Below, in pieces: positions 45,151-56,283 of a stretch of 64,000 bases of DNA. The position numbers and the translations under genes are program-made. This DNA comes from Lasiosphaeris hirsuta (lineage: Eukaryota; Ascomycota; Sordariomycetes; Sordariales; Lasiosphaeriaceae). The number at the start of each line of letters is the position of its first letter. Positions within the stretch are counted from its first letter, which is position 1. Location of the stretch: the NCBI GenBank assembly GCA_030549175.1, contig JAUKUA010000006.1:4154001-4218000 (forward strand), given 5' to 3'. The notes under the pieces are model-generated. The model was not told the origin of the DNA and did not search any database. It worked only from the letters and a program-made list of their open reading frames with translations.

Positions 45151-47599
45151 AGTAGGGGCCACTTTTCGGCTGTTCCCCGGGTATGGCGGCAAGTTTTAGG
45201 TTGATATAATCAAATCAAGCGAGCTTTAATCAGGTAACCCCGCAAACTACTTCGTGGCTGGGGTACCGCATTCCCCCGTAGCTACCCCTCCGACGAATCA
45301 ACGAGGTTACTCCTACACGAATAAAGACGATAATATCTGGTCGAATATTTTTACCATTTTCGCGCTTTCCGGATACTTAAGTTACGGTCCATATTATAAC
45401 GACCTTCCGATTCTATTTATTCCAGTAAATTACTGGAAACAGAAGTATATTCTCCCCTACTTCGCGATTCCTGCCAGCCCTTGAGTTTACATTCTGCCTC
45501 CATTTCTCCTTCATACATCTGAGGCGGGTCCCTCGCTACTACCATAAGCCGCGCCAAACATTTTCATAAATCGGCAAATTATAAGCTTACCTCTCTATAT
45601 AGGCTCTATAACTCGGTAAAAATAGGCTCCGAATAACTTTATAGAATAATAGGATACTAAGACTCTTGAATCTCTCATCACGATGCTAATATTTCTCTTG
45701 TGAATGGCATAAGGTTTATTACAGTAACGGTGATTGAAGAAACCCTTCTTATACTTGCTCTAGAAATCTCTTCTTGTATTAGCTATAGCAGGAGAACCGT
45801 ATATTATAGGTACAATATTTCTGTATTTACCCTATTGTAACACACACTTGCGAGTAAAGGTGCCGGGAGGACCGCTGAGCGATGCAGAGCACAGATTAAA
45901 GAACACTTCCGCAGAAGCCCTGTGAGGAGCGGGAGAGTTCGGGACGCAGGCCACAAAGAGACCTCATAGTACTCTTCCGTTTCCAGATACTCTGACCCAG
46001 ATAGAAAAGAGCCCTGGGCCACCCAACTCTGTTGAGTGATCCAGGCTTCAATTGATCTTCTTGCAACCACCTATCCACTGTTCCACTATTTTACACTGCA
46101 ACCCACTATCTTCGTCACCCCAGCGCCTAACAGCGGCACACCTATAGTATTTTCCAAGCTAACGCGGTTTAGGCTATATTTAATACTCTCAAAGTAACTA
46201 GAAATTATCGTTATTTAAGAAATTAAGATCCAGTGTAAAAATTTAAGAGACGATATAGTTTTCGTGTTATGTTGGGATATATACTTTAACCTACTAAAGT
46301 ATAACACAGTGTCACACTGCTGGGCTCACCCAAGGTCAACAGGATGTATCACCTCCTTGACCTAGGCCAACAGTGACTGCCACAATGGTTACCACATCGT
46401 AGCTTACCTGTAGGACATACACACACTCCACAACATCGCGTGACCGGGTGACCCCTGGCGCACACGCAGGTCGATGGATCCTCAGACACGGCCACGGGCC
46501 AAGCCGGAACCTAGACACCACTAACAAGTCAGGCCGGCCCACCTAGTGGACCTGGCCTACGCTGGGCAACGTCACCAGACTTCAGATTTGTCATGGACGG
46601 CCACACAACCTTAGCATCGTAGTCGGAACTACATTAGCCAGCCAAAGGACCAACATGACGATTCAGCGGTCTTTCAAATGATAGACCTCCCAGCTATCGT
46701 AGTCACCCCCTTGGAAGACCTGAACCCCGGTGTTCTCCGGTGTCTAGCTTCAGTGGTAACAAGTGGCCGCAACCAGGCCCATCGGGCCTCCATGAGTTAT
46801 GAAGGGAACTGTCGCTGTAACAAGGCGTTAGCTATACAGCTAGCGACCCAGTGGCCAACATAAGTACTAAGGACGTAAAGGAACCTCTACAGCAATAGCT
46901 ACCACACCTCTTAAGCTGTAGTAGTAAGTACTAATACCGGCTGTGGACCAACGGAAGATGGTTAGTAACGCTTGGCTTGAACCCCTGATTCGTAGGGCGC
47001 ATGAGACGGGCGGCTAGGACGCATCATTAGGTATCTCGGTATCCTTATATATTGTAGATAGTTACCTAGATAAAAGAGATGAGGGCCCTGCGACGAATCC
47101 TAGAGAGGAAGAAGCTCCCCAGTCCTTTTGGAACAGACCTAGAAAGATTATCAGCTGAACTTCAGTAAAGCTGAGGGGTAATACAACCTTGTAAACCCTT
47201 CTGTTTCCTCCTAACTTGTAACTACGAAGTATCATCTGTTATCCTCTGTGGCGCCGTTCCATCTCCCTGCATCAAACTACCTCCCTTGCCATTTACCACT
47301 TTGGGTTGCGAAGATCATCTCCCTCACCCTTGTGTGAAAGCTCTGCATCAGACCAACACCACTGCCGAGGTAATCCGCAGTACGGTTGAAGTGTGTGATC
47401 ATAGCTCTGCAGTTCGACTCATTGAGGGTGACACACCTTGTGATTGCCACACCCCAGACCTACGGTGGCTGGCCTGTGTCACACACAGGTATATCTTAAG
47501 TTATTATTTGTTAAGGTAATATATCTAATATACCCTTCAGAGTAAGAGCCTTCTCGCAAGGGCCGATTCGAAAATCCTAAACAGTCTGTTTGGGACGTA
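45151..47599. other. AT-rich repeat-derived island
   Basis: The sequence is visibly richer in A and T than its flanks, full of TA steps, and carries no supported gene. This is the usual look of RIP-treated transposon debris. TGTTGGGATATATACTTTAA near 46270 could be an LTR start, but I find no matching LTR copy, primer-binding site or gag/pol peptide, so no element is named. Confidence 0.5.
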
Positions 47600-48533
47600 T
47601 TTGTTACAATCTAGGCCCCTAAGAAGGCCTAGAAGGCCTTAATGAGTACTACGCCCGTAGCCGCCTTCGCTTCCTATTATACCATAACCTCTATGACCTC
47701 TTTAAGCCCTTAGAGGGTCATAGTTTCCTTAAAAAAACCCCTTTTCCACCGCGAATATTACCTAATCAATATTTCCTAGAGGAGGATCCCTACCACCCTG
47801 GCCTTGGCTATGGCTTCGTCCTTCCTAGTCCAGTCGTCCTTCCTCAGCTAGACCGTCTAGCCGTTGTTCTTAATGGTAGCTCTTACTACCGCCAGTCTCA
47901 CGCCTAACACGCTGGGTAGGCTCATATGGACCTCTCCTACCGTTACCCGGCTCCAGGGGTACCCCGCCGGCGCCGGTGAGTCGGATCGGTCCCTCTTACG
48001 GGGGCCCGGTACCTAGGTTCACAACTGTTAGCCCCCCCTAGGGCCGCCGCCTTAGCCGCCCAGTTACTAGCCTTCCTACCAGTAGCGTTTTTCCATTCGT
48101 TAGCCGGCTTAGCCTATGGTTAGGTCGGTATCTAGGCCGCTCCTAGCGTATAGGAGGGCTGGGGGTTAGTCGAGCATAGCACCTCCACGTTCTGTGGTAC
48201 CACGCATATTCCGTAAGCTCCATTATGTGGCAACTAGAGGGAGCCGTTATCGGTACCTAGGTTAGGTAAGGGTATTAGGCCGCAGCCCGATAAGTTGGAG
48301 GTCTGGTCCCCTCCCGCGATCTGGTTAAGAACCTCTTGAATCCGCACCAGCGCTTCTCTTCCCTAGCGTACCCTACGCTCCTCGCTGGGTATCTTACTGA
48401 AGCCCTGGTCGAGGGCCTCTGTGAGGATCTTAAATACTCCCCACTTCGTTGAATACTCTGCGTCGTATTCGGCTTCTAGCTCTAATATAAAGTTGGAGAG
48501 AACTGCGTGTGGTAGGCGTTGCTTAGGTGCCAT
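47600..48533 (-). pseudogene. Degenerate transposon-like ORF with many TAG stops
   Basis: From ATG 48533 on the minus strand the peptide begins MAPKQRLPHAVLSNFILELE and continues AEYDAEYSTKWGVFKILTEA to a TAG at 48365-48363. The same frame then gives REALVRIQEVLNQIAGGDQT and LPHNGAYGICVVPQNVEVLC between further TAG codons. Later a second frame shows LPSVLGVRLAVVRATIKNNG and LRKDDWTRKDEAIAKARVVG, again broken by TAG. The layout resembles the first ORF (Gag-like) of a non-LTR retrotransposon, but that is a guess. CTAG is very frequent throughout, as expected if CCAG and CTGG were both changed by C-to-T mutation at CpA. Confidence 0.5.
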
Positions 48534-50948
48534 GGTAAGAGTAAGCGTGGGCTACGTGTGGGGGTCGGGGTCGTAAAAGAGATGCCCGAAGGCGAAGGGA
48601 GGTCGTGATACTAAGTTAGTGTTTGTCGATTTCAGAATGGCGAGTTCTGATTGGTTGTTTTCCTCCTGAAAAAATGTTGTTCGGGAGAAGCCTGCATCAA
48701 AACGGGCGTGAAAAGACTTGAGCAGGGCTGGAGGCAATTAGGTAGGGTTAGGGTCACACATTTGTCACTGGTGATTGGCATTCCCTCAGCTTCAAGCCCC
48801 CATCCATAGTAGGTACACCTCCATAGAAAAGCGATGTTATAGCCCGAAGCCAATATTCGGCCTTTCAAGCAGAACTTGAAGGCAACGGAGAGTAACGGGA
48901 GTGGAGATCCAGACAACTCGAGGTAGGAAACAAACCGGGGGTCTCACTTCAGTGACAGTTCCTAATAAGTCCTCATTGAACCTTTCACGATTATGGAAAG
49001 AACAAAAGAGGTAATTTAAGGTAGGCCGTTCCTTTCCAACCGCGGGTATCTCTAGCAAACTTGAAAAAGGGGCTGACCAGCGTGCATCGAACTGAACTAT
49101 CATATTTGTAGCTAGTGGCAATACTTATCAGCTGTCAATTTCCAATATCACTTGAATTCCTCTCAGATGAACACCACTGTAAACCCCCGTCATCGTGGTG
49201 TCAGCCTATGGTTGAAATCCAATTTGAAATTGGGACGAAAGTGCAAAGGCTTGAGGTTAAGCCAAATCAATTTTTGCTCGTTCAAGTCTCGCTCAGTTGC
49301 CCATTTCCGTTGAATCACTGCAATCTTAGTCCCTCAAGATGGCCGGGTGTCATGTAGGTAAAAAAGATATCTTTGACGAAAAGATTTCTGTCGAAAGCAC
49401 TGCAATTTCAGCCCCTCAGGATGACCCGGGTGCAGGGGTTTGAGCCGCATCGTATTGCTTGAGCGGATTCGGTGCATCCATTTTCTTCGAATCACTGCAA
49501 TTTTTTAGTCCCTCATGATAGCGGGATGTCACGAAGGAAGTATCTTCTGCATCCGCCGCTAAAATTGCAGGGCTGAACTCCTAAGCTGTTTTTTTGATTG
49601 GGCGCTTGGGCGGCCGTCAAGGCTGCATAAGCGATAAGCTAAGGCGGTCGAATTTATTAAGAGCCAAGCAGAGCTCATTCCTTCCCTTCTCGCTTGAAGC
49701 TCTTGCCGATGCTGTGTGTTAGTGAGTGTCACCTGTCAGTTGTGTGCCAAGTCAGTGGCACTTCGAATGCAGGTGCGTGATTGCCGTGGAAAGCACCCTG
49801 GGCTATTTCAAGCTTGAGGCTTTTGGTCTCGAGCATATAAAGTACTAGTGGTATCTGATACACGGTGGGCTCCCTTCAATTCCTCGCTTGGCTGAGAAAA
49901 CAAGATTTGGATCCCATGATATCAGATCGAGCAAGTCCGCAAGTCGCGACTGACGCGTATAGCGGCGTGTTTGTCAAGCTGCAGAAGTCTCACCTCAATT
50001 GTCTCGTCACCATCGCTTAGGCCAGCTCAGCCCCAGCTCGAGCCAGAGACCGACGCCACGCGCGCTAGCGTCAATAATTGCTTTTTGTCCCAAGTCTGGG
50101 GAATGTCTTGCGATTTCGCCGGGTTTCGGTCCCGGATCCCGACAAGCTCGTGATCCCGTCAGCCCTTTCCGTCGACGGACCCTCACCTTGATCAGTTGGA
50201 CCTCCTCGATCAATGGCACGGCGGCTCGGGTCCTTACAAGCAATTCTCTGGTATGGGACAGCCGGGAGGGTTGACGGTGCTGGCGATCATCAGGGTCCCA
50301 CCGCTTCTCGGGCTCGTATGGCGTCAGCTGACGACACATGGTGAACGCGGTGGTGCTACCCTCGCATATGGCTTGTTTGCTCGTTTTGCTCGAATTGGCG
50401 ACTTGCTGTTGTGCTTTGATCTTCATCTCTTGGAGGCGCATCCCAGCGTTTCATCCGCACCGCCCGCCCGCCCGCATGTGGTTTAGGCAGCGTCGAAAAG
50501 CCTCGCCATCAAATCTTATCCCGGGTCTGTGCCATGCCACGCTGGTGCCAAACAGGAATGGCGTCAGGCACGACGCCAGGGGCACGCGCAACCATCCCTG
50601 CCCGCCATGCAGGCCAAGCCCTGACTTGTCCTTTCTCGAACTTCATCAGACCGACTTCTGAGCCCGGGAGCCCAGCTCGTGGTCCGGACCAGCCCAGACG
50701 GGCTCTGATAACATGCTGGGCTGGACGCTGAGTGGTTCCAGCGTTGCATTCCTCTGGTCCTCTTCCGCTTCTTCTTCGCATTGCCGCCTTCAAAGTCTGG
50801 TTCGTTTTGTTTTGTTTGGAACGCAGTCTCTCGCTTCGCCCCGAACTAGGACGGAGGCTCTACTCAGCGGCCACGACCACGACCGCAGCATGACCTCACT
50901 CGTTTAACGTCATAACGCGCTGCAGCGACGGTGTCACAACATCCAACC
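48534..50948. other. Intergenic with a cluster of transposon ends
   Basis: No gene is supported. Three partial left ends of the CACTGCAATTTTAG family lie at 49316, 49398 and 49493 (listed separately). The right part (about 49.9-50.9 kb) becomes GC-rich again and holds the likely promoter of the membrane protein gene at 50949. Confidence 0.45.
49316..49571. mobile_element. Three stacked transposon left ends plus one right end
   Basis: Left-end copies start at 49316 (CACTGCAATCTTAGTCCCTC), 49398 (CACTGCAATTTCAGCCCCTC) and 49493 (CACTGCAATTTTTTAGTCCC). Each is followed by a similar GAT..GGGTGTCA-like stretch. A right-end copy, GCTAAAATTGCAGG, lies at 49558-49571. Same family as the transposase-bearing copy at 24913; probably nested or serially deleted insertions. 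Confidence 0.65.
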
Positions 50949-52527
50949 ATGGGTCTTGAGATGCACCTTCCAGACAGCAGACACTCACTGGGGAGGAGAC
51001 AGGGGTATGTTCCGGTGTTTGGCGTAGAGTAAAGGTGGATCTAACAGAATAACAGCGGTGACGGCAATGGTAATAATGGAAATAGGGACAAAAATGGTAA
51101 CGGGAACAATAATAATAATCGGAAGGGGGACGATGATCGCAACGACAGCGACAATGATAAGGGAGGAAATGGGGGCAGTAATGACAATAGCGGCAACAGG
51201 AAGAGGTCGACCACGACAACGAAGCCCAAAACCACGGCAAAAACTACAGCTAAAACCACGGCGAAGACTACACCAAAGACAACTGCTAAAGCTGCAGCAA
51301 CCCCAGCTCCCAAGGCGGATCCGGCTGCGACACCGGGTGTGAACCAGGCGCAACCGGCACCCGCGCCCGCTGCTAACCCGGCTGCCCCGGCCGCGGCACC
51401 AGGGACAGGCTCCGGCTCCGGTTCAGGCTCTGGATCTGGATCTGGCTCCGGCTCCGGCTCCGGCTCAGGTTCAGGTTCAGGTTCTGGACAGAACCCCCAA
51501 GTTGATGGAGGGGCGAATGGAACCCAGGGTGCTGCCGGAGTGACCGCGACGGGTGGTGCGGCCGCAGGTTCGACCCCGATCCCTGGGGCCGGGTCTGGCC
51601 CGGCAGTGCCTTCGGTGAATAGCGAAATCCTGATAACATCTTCAGGCTCGCCAGCGCTGCCGGCATCGGCATATCCTACCGGCACTGCATACGACCCCAA
51701 TGCAACAAGCCCGGGAGGAAATGGTGGGACGGGTGGCGGCCCAAACTCGAGCGGTCCTGGGGGTAACACAGGTTCTTTTGGCACGAATGATGGTACCGCT
51801 TCAAAATCGGGCCTGACGCCGGGCGCGATTGCTGGCATTGTTGGTATGTTTATGCTGACTTAGACTCGAGGCGAAGTGATGGCGGCTAACGCAAAAAGCA
51901 GTGGGACTTCTTCTTCTGCTGGCCCTCCTTGCGGCCCTCCTCTTCAAATTCCGAAAGACGCCTTTCGTTCAGCGCCTGATCTCCCCGTTCACGAAGTCAT
52001 CCCTCGCCATGAAGGGAGCAAGCTCTGGGATGGGAACTCTTGCCATCGGGGGAGGAGCTGGCGTCGCAGCAGTCGCTGTTGGCTCCACGGCCGACAAGGG
52101 CCCACCGCCTCCCTACTTGAGTGAGAAGGGCGTATATGCCCCGACAGCAGCCGCCACAACCGCGCATCTCGATAACGCACGTGTCGAATCTCCCTCGCCG
52201 ACCGGAATGAGAGCCGTGGAATCCGCATCTCCCTTGTCAACATCTGCCTTCCTGACTCCGGCAGCGGCGTACGCTCGACCACTTCCACCTCCGCCGCCAC
52301 CCGACGAGCCTCACCCCTTGGCGAACCAAGCCCGCTCGAGTCAAGGAAGTCTCGGCAGCTTGGGCAGCACCTTGTCGCCCACACAGATGTCCTGGCCGAT
52401 GCCTCCCAACACACCGCCCGCTACTAGCGGACCGGGGATGCATTTGTATACGCAGCAACCGCCGCCGTCGCAATGGGTCAGTATGGAGCAGCCGGGACAA
52501 ACCAGGGTCCGGATCACAAGGCGTTGA
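50949..52527 (+). CDS. Single-pass membrane protein with Ser/Thr/Gly-rich ectodomain (sensor-like)
   Basis: Three exons, 50949-51004, 51056-51843 and 51902-52527, encode about 489 residues. Residues 20-65 are Asn/Asp/Gly-rich. Then come TTAKTT repeats and a run of about 15 Ser-Gly dipeptides (51411-51484). The single membrane segment VVGLLLLLALLAALLFKF is built across intron 2 and followed by basic RKTPFVQR, so the C-terminal 200 residues are cytosolic. They are rich in Pro and Ser (PLPPPPPPDEPHPLANQ). The plan resembles fungal Mid2/Wsc-like cell-wall stress sensors: stiff ectodomain, one TM helix, disordered tail. Against this, the predicted start (MGLEMHLPDSRHSLGRRQGG) has no signal peptide, so an upstream exon may be missed. 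The C-terminal two thirds is well supported; exon 1 is not. Confidence 0.72.
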
Positions 52528-53439
52528 GCCGACATGTCCATTTTCACTTCTAATACCCCTATTTATCTTGGCATTGCTGTCCTAGCACACACTCATTCAC
52601 TCTCACACTCACTCCCACCCTTACGGCCGGGTTGCATCTCATATCACGACGAATCACGTATCCTTATGTAACCATGTACGGCCATCTATAGCATAGCATC
52701 GGCAGCCAGTTTGCTCAGGGGGTGGGGCTCCTAGGCGTCCACCCCTGGCTTTCGGTGTCCCCTTATTGATAATGCGGGTAATTAGGAACGCTTATTGGAA
52801 TCAATGAAATCAGGGTTGCTCATCTTTCACCTGTGCAAGGACTTTCCGCCACGTGGGTGTGTGATGGAGATTACCAGATTATGAAACCATGGGCACCTAT
52901 TATCAGTATTGCCACCCGATTCTGACGAAACACTCATTCCTGCTATCATCGCTACCTGATCCAGATTGAAGGCGTCCGCTTACATACTATACCGCACAAG
53001 CTAAGGCCGACGAATTCCGTTAGCTGACGAATATACGAATATATATCCCCTATAAAGCGTGGTTGCGGTGAGTTATTGTCCTGTAACCCGTAAACGAGAT
53101 TGTGCACTTCTCTATACTATCAAGTTATACCCTAACCCAACGGTCTTCTGCCAGGATGCCTTGTGGCCCCAGCTCCAAGTGACATCTGTTACATACTGGA
53201 ATTGCTAGACCTGCACATCGCCTCATTAGTATTCTGCAAGACTGTGAGTGCAAAGTAGCTGATTTACTTCTTGCCTGGTGGGCAAGACGGCGGAGGGCGC
53301 CATGATTGGCCATATGCTGGGCCGCCCCCAAGGATTGGTGGATCCCAATCACTTGACAACCGTGGCCAGCCATTTTCCACGGTCTTGAGCGGCCAATCGC
53401 CCGCCATCACGAAATCAGGACCTCGCCTTCCGCTCTACC
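52528..53439. other. Intergenic, no gene seen
   Basis: The terminator of the membrane protein gene is expected here. The rest is moderately AT-rich (52.7-53.1 kb). No coding or transposon signal is seen. Confidence 0.45.
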
Positions 53440-55131
53440 ATGGCCCGCACTCGAACCCAGACAACAGCCCATCAGGGGCCCCCATCGCCGGCGTCAAAGG
53501 ATTAGGGTAGATACCTATTCCCTGCAGCGCCAAAAGGACATACTCCGCTAACAATTGACAGGAAAGCAACCCTAGGACATGCAGTCGCGCAAAGGCGCAC
53601 CTCGAAAGCGAAGCCGCTCCTAAGAACAACCCGCAACGAAGTCCACAATCACTGAACAGGTATGACCGCTCAACAGGTATGCCTCCTATATTCGCATGGC
53701 AATGAATCACAAACTAAATTGTGTTTCGCAGTGCCAGCCAGCATCTATCCAAAGCAGAGATCACAAGCGTAAGCAAGCGGTCGAAGGAGTGCGCTGGAGC
53801 AAAGCCTAGACACAGCCCAAAAGCGACAGCGGGCATCCGACACACACCCTGAAAACACGCTTGGGGATCCAGCGACCGACCCGATTGCTTTCTGGGCGAA
53901 GGAAGGGCCCTGGCCAGACAAACAGCACTGGGCGTAAGAAGAAAACTTACGGGCGGATTCCACCATTGAGCGCCTACTGGCGCGGAACAAGTCCTCATCC
54001 AATGTTTCTCGGAGGCGATCGAACTCTGCTACATCCGCAACCCCCAGCGATCAAAGTCCGTGGGAGGAAAAGAGCGCGCCGTATCGAGACCAACGCTATG
54101 AGGCACTACTTCGGACAAAAGGTAGTTTCATGGTCAAGCCCAAGCTGGATACCGCTGGCGAAAGCAAAACTCTCTGTAGAAGTCTGCTCGAGAAGCAGCA
54201 ATCAATTCCTGGCGGTTCATTGTTTCAAGACGATATTTTCGAATCCACATGCCAGAAGATACACGATAAAAATGAGGAACGAGTCATGCAAGATATCAGT
54301 CGGCTTATTGTTCCTTCGGCCGAGAGCCTTTAGACATTCGGCGCAACGCACCTTGATATCCTGACGGAGAGCGTGAATGAAAGGTGGAACAACTCAATCC
54401 CCTTTACCAGCACCCGCCCCCAACCCGACTACTGTGTTGGCTTCAGACGAGAGGCATTTACCGATAAGCAGCTTACCAAGCTCTCACCATTCGTTGGCGA
54501 CTTTATCTCCGGGGGCCGGTCTTTCTTTATGACCACGTACTACCTGTACTTTCCTTTCCTGACTCGCGAGGTGAAGTGCGGCGCTGTGGCACTCGATATC
54601 GCGGACCGCCAGAATGCTCACAGCATGACCCTTGCGGTACGAGCCATCGTCGAGCTCTTTCGTATTGTGAAGCGTGAGGATGAGGTCAACCGGCAGATCC
54701 TCGCGTTTTCCATCTCACACGACCATAGGTCAGTACGGATCTACGGACATTACCCAGTGATAGCCGGAAAAGACAACAAGTACTACCGCCACCCGATTCG
54801 GGAATTTTCCTTCACTGAACTAGATGGGAAAGACAAATGGACAGCCTATAGATTCACAAGGAATGTCTACGACATGTGGATGCCCGCCCACTTCAAAAAC
54901 ATCTGCTCAGCCATTGATCAATTGCCCTCCAGTTTAGATTTCAATGTCCCACCACCACTTTCTGAGGCAACGGGGCCTTCCCAGGATTTAGGGAACTTGA
55001 TACAGTCAGATGCTAGATCCGTTTCAGTGCCCTTCGGACAGGACAACCATTCGAGCAACGCTGAGCAGCCAGGGGCCGCTCCAAACACCTCATTTACAGG
55101 GCTGGAGGCAGTAAAGAGGAGAAAGGGATGA
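53440..55131 (+). pseudogene. DUF7924-type gene broken by nonsense codons
   Basis: The well-supported part is one frame from about 53860 to TGA 55129-55131, interrupted by TAA 53935-53937 (after KEGPWPDKQHWA) and TAG 54331-54333 (after RLIVPSAESL). Protein blocks are EKSAPYRDQRYEALLRTKGS, FQDDIFESTCQKIHDKNEER, NNSIPFTSTRPQPDYCVGFR, LTREVKCGAVALDIADRQNA, LAFSISHDHRSVRIYGHYPV and FTRNVYDMWMPAHFKNICSA. These match, from memory, the fungal domain DUF7924; EVKCG after an upstream acidic residue resembles a PD-(D/E)xK nuclease core, which is a tentative idea. Upstream, ATG 53440 opens MARTRTQTTAHQGPPSPAS, a likely original N-terminus, with further stops before 53860. The last 267 codons are undamaged. 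Confidence 0.72.
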
Positions 55132-55183
55132 ACTGCATCAAGCATTGGGTACCTACCTACCCACGGACTCGTCCCACTGGCCC

Positions 55184-56283
55184 CTAAACCTCCACAACCA
55201 ACTTCTCTGAGCTAACTTTGCCCGCCTTCAACTCATTCAACCCACTCTGGATCCCGCCGAGCCCACCTTCCACCACACGGTGGGCCCCGGGGACTATGGC
55301 ACCCTCCTCCAACCACTTGCCCAAGTTCTGGCTAAACAACCACTGCGCCAGCTCCTTCCGCTCACCAAACGCCTGCTCGCCCTGCACCTGCGCCACGCTC
55401 CACCCCTCGGGCTTGGCCAGATCTGCGGGCCACGGCAACGAATGCACAAGTCTCAACCCTTCCCCAGGGAACTTCCCCAGCACCTCCACCGTGGGCTTGA
55501 GCGTGGCCGCCTCCGAGATGGCATCAACGGCATACGCAATCTCGACCCCGGCAGCGGCGGCCGCCGCCACAATCTCCCCCACCACATCCGCCGAGTGGTA
55601 GTCCACGACCGCCGCCGCGCCCAGCCCCCGCAGCTTGGCGTGGTGCGCCGGCGACGCCGTCGCGATAACCGTCAGCCCGGCCAGCTTGGCGGCGGCCTGC
55701 ACCGTCAGCGCGCCGACTGAGGAGGAGGCGCCCCAGACGAGGATGCCGCGGCCGGTGGGCGGGGTGGGGAGGGCGGTGGTGGGGAGGGGGAGGCCCAGGA
55801 AGCCGAAGAGGGCGAGGGTGGCGTAGGCGGCGGCGGTGGGGAGGGTCGCGGCGGAGGAGAAGGAGAGGGAGGTGGGGAGTTTGGTGGCCAGGGAGGCCGA
55901 GACGACCGTGTAGGTCTGGAAGGCCGAGTGGGAGGCGATTCCGGTGAGGAAGCCGTCGGGGAAGCCGAGGATGCGGTCGCCGGCGGCGAGGGTGGTTACG
56001 CCAGCGCCGACGGCGGTGATGGTGCCGGCGTGGTCTGGGACGGGGTTAGTGGTTGGAGAGGAGGGGGGAGGGAAGGGAGAGTACCAGTGCCCAGGATCGC
56101 TGGGTAGGACGGGACTAGGAAGCCCCACGACTGGCGCTTCCAGTCGATGGGGTTCAGCGCGATAACGTGGTTGCGTACCAGCACCTCGCCGGGGCCCGGG
56201 ACCGGGATGGGACGTTCCTCGACCACGAGGTCGGTGGCGAGGGCCGGCAGGAGGGCGGCGAAGTTGGGGGTTTCGTAGGCCAT
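55184..56283 (-). CDS. Zinc-type alcohol dehydrogenase-like MDR enzyme (enoyl reductase group)
   Basis: Two exons on the minus strand, 56283-56085 and 56034-55184, encode 349 residues, the normal MDR length. The 50-nt intron runs GTACTC to CCCAG. The N-terminal domain has VVEERPIPVPGPGEVLVRNH and ALNPIDWKRQSWGFLVPSYP, then HAGTITAVGAGVTTLAAGDR across the splice. The nucleotide-binding domain has ILVWGASSSVGALTVQAAAK and LGAAAVVDYHSADVV. The usual zinc-ligand Cys/His set is absent (NPIDWK, DHAG), so it belongs to the zinc-free quinone-reductase/trans-enoyl-reductase side of the family and probably reduces an alpha,beta-unsaturated carbonyl with NADPH. Its natural substrate is unknown; such enzymes occur in secondary metabolism and in detoxification. 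No biosynthetic genes lie near. It is convergent with the DUF7924 relic, 52 bp apart. Confidence 0.9.

Noticed and set aside
46270..47530. Possible LTR retrotransposon
   Set aside because: A TGTTGGGATAT start-like sequence is present, but no paired LTR, primer-binding site or pol peptide could be found.
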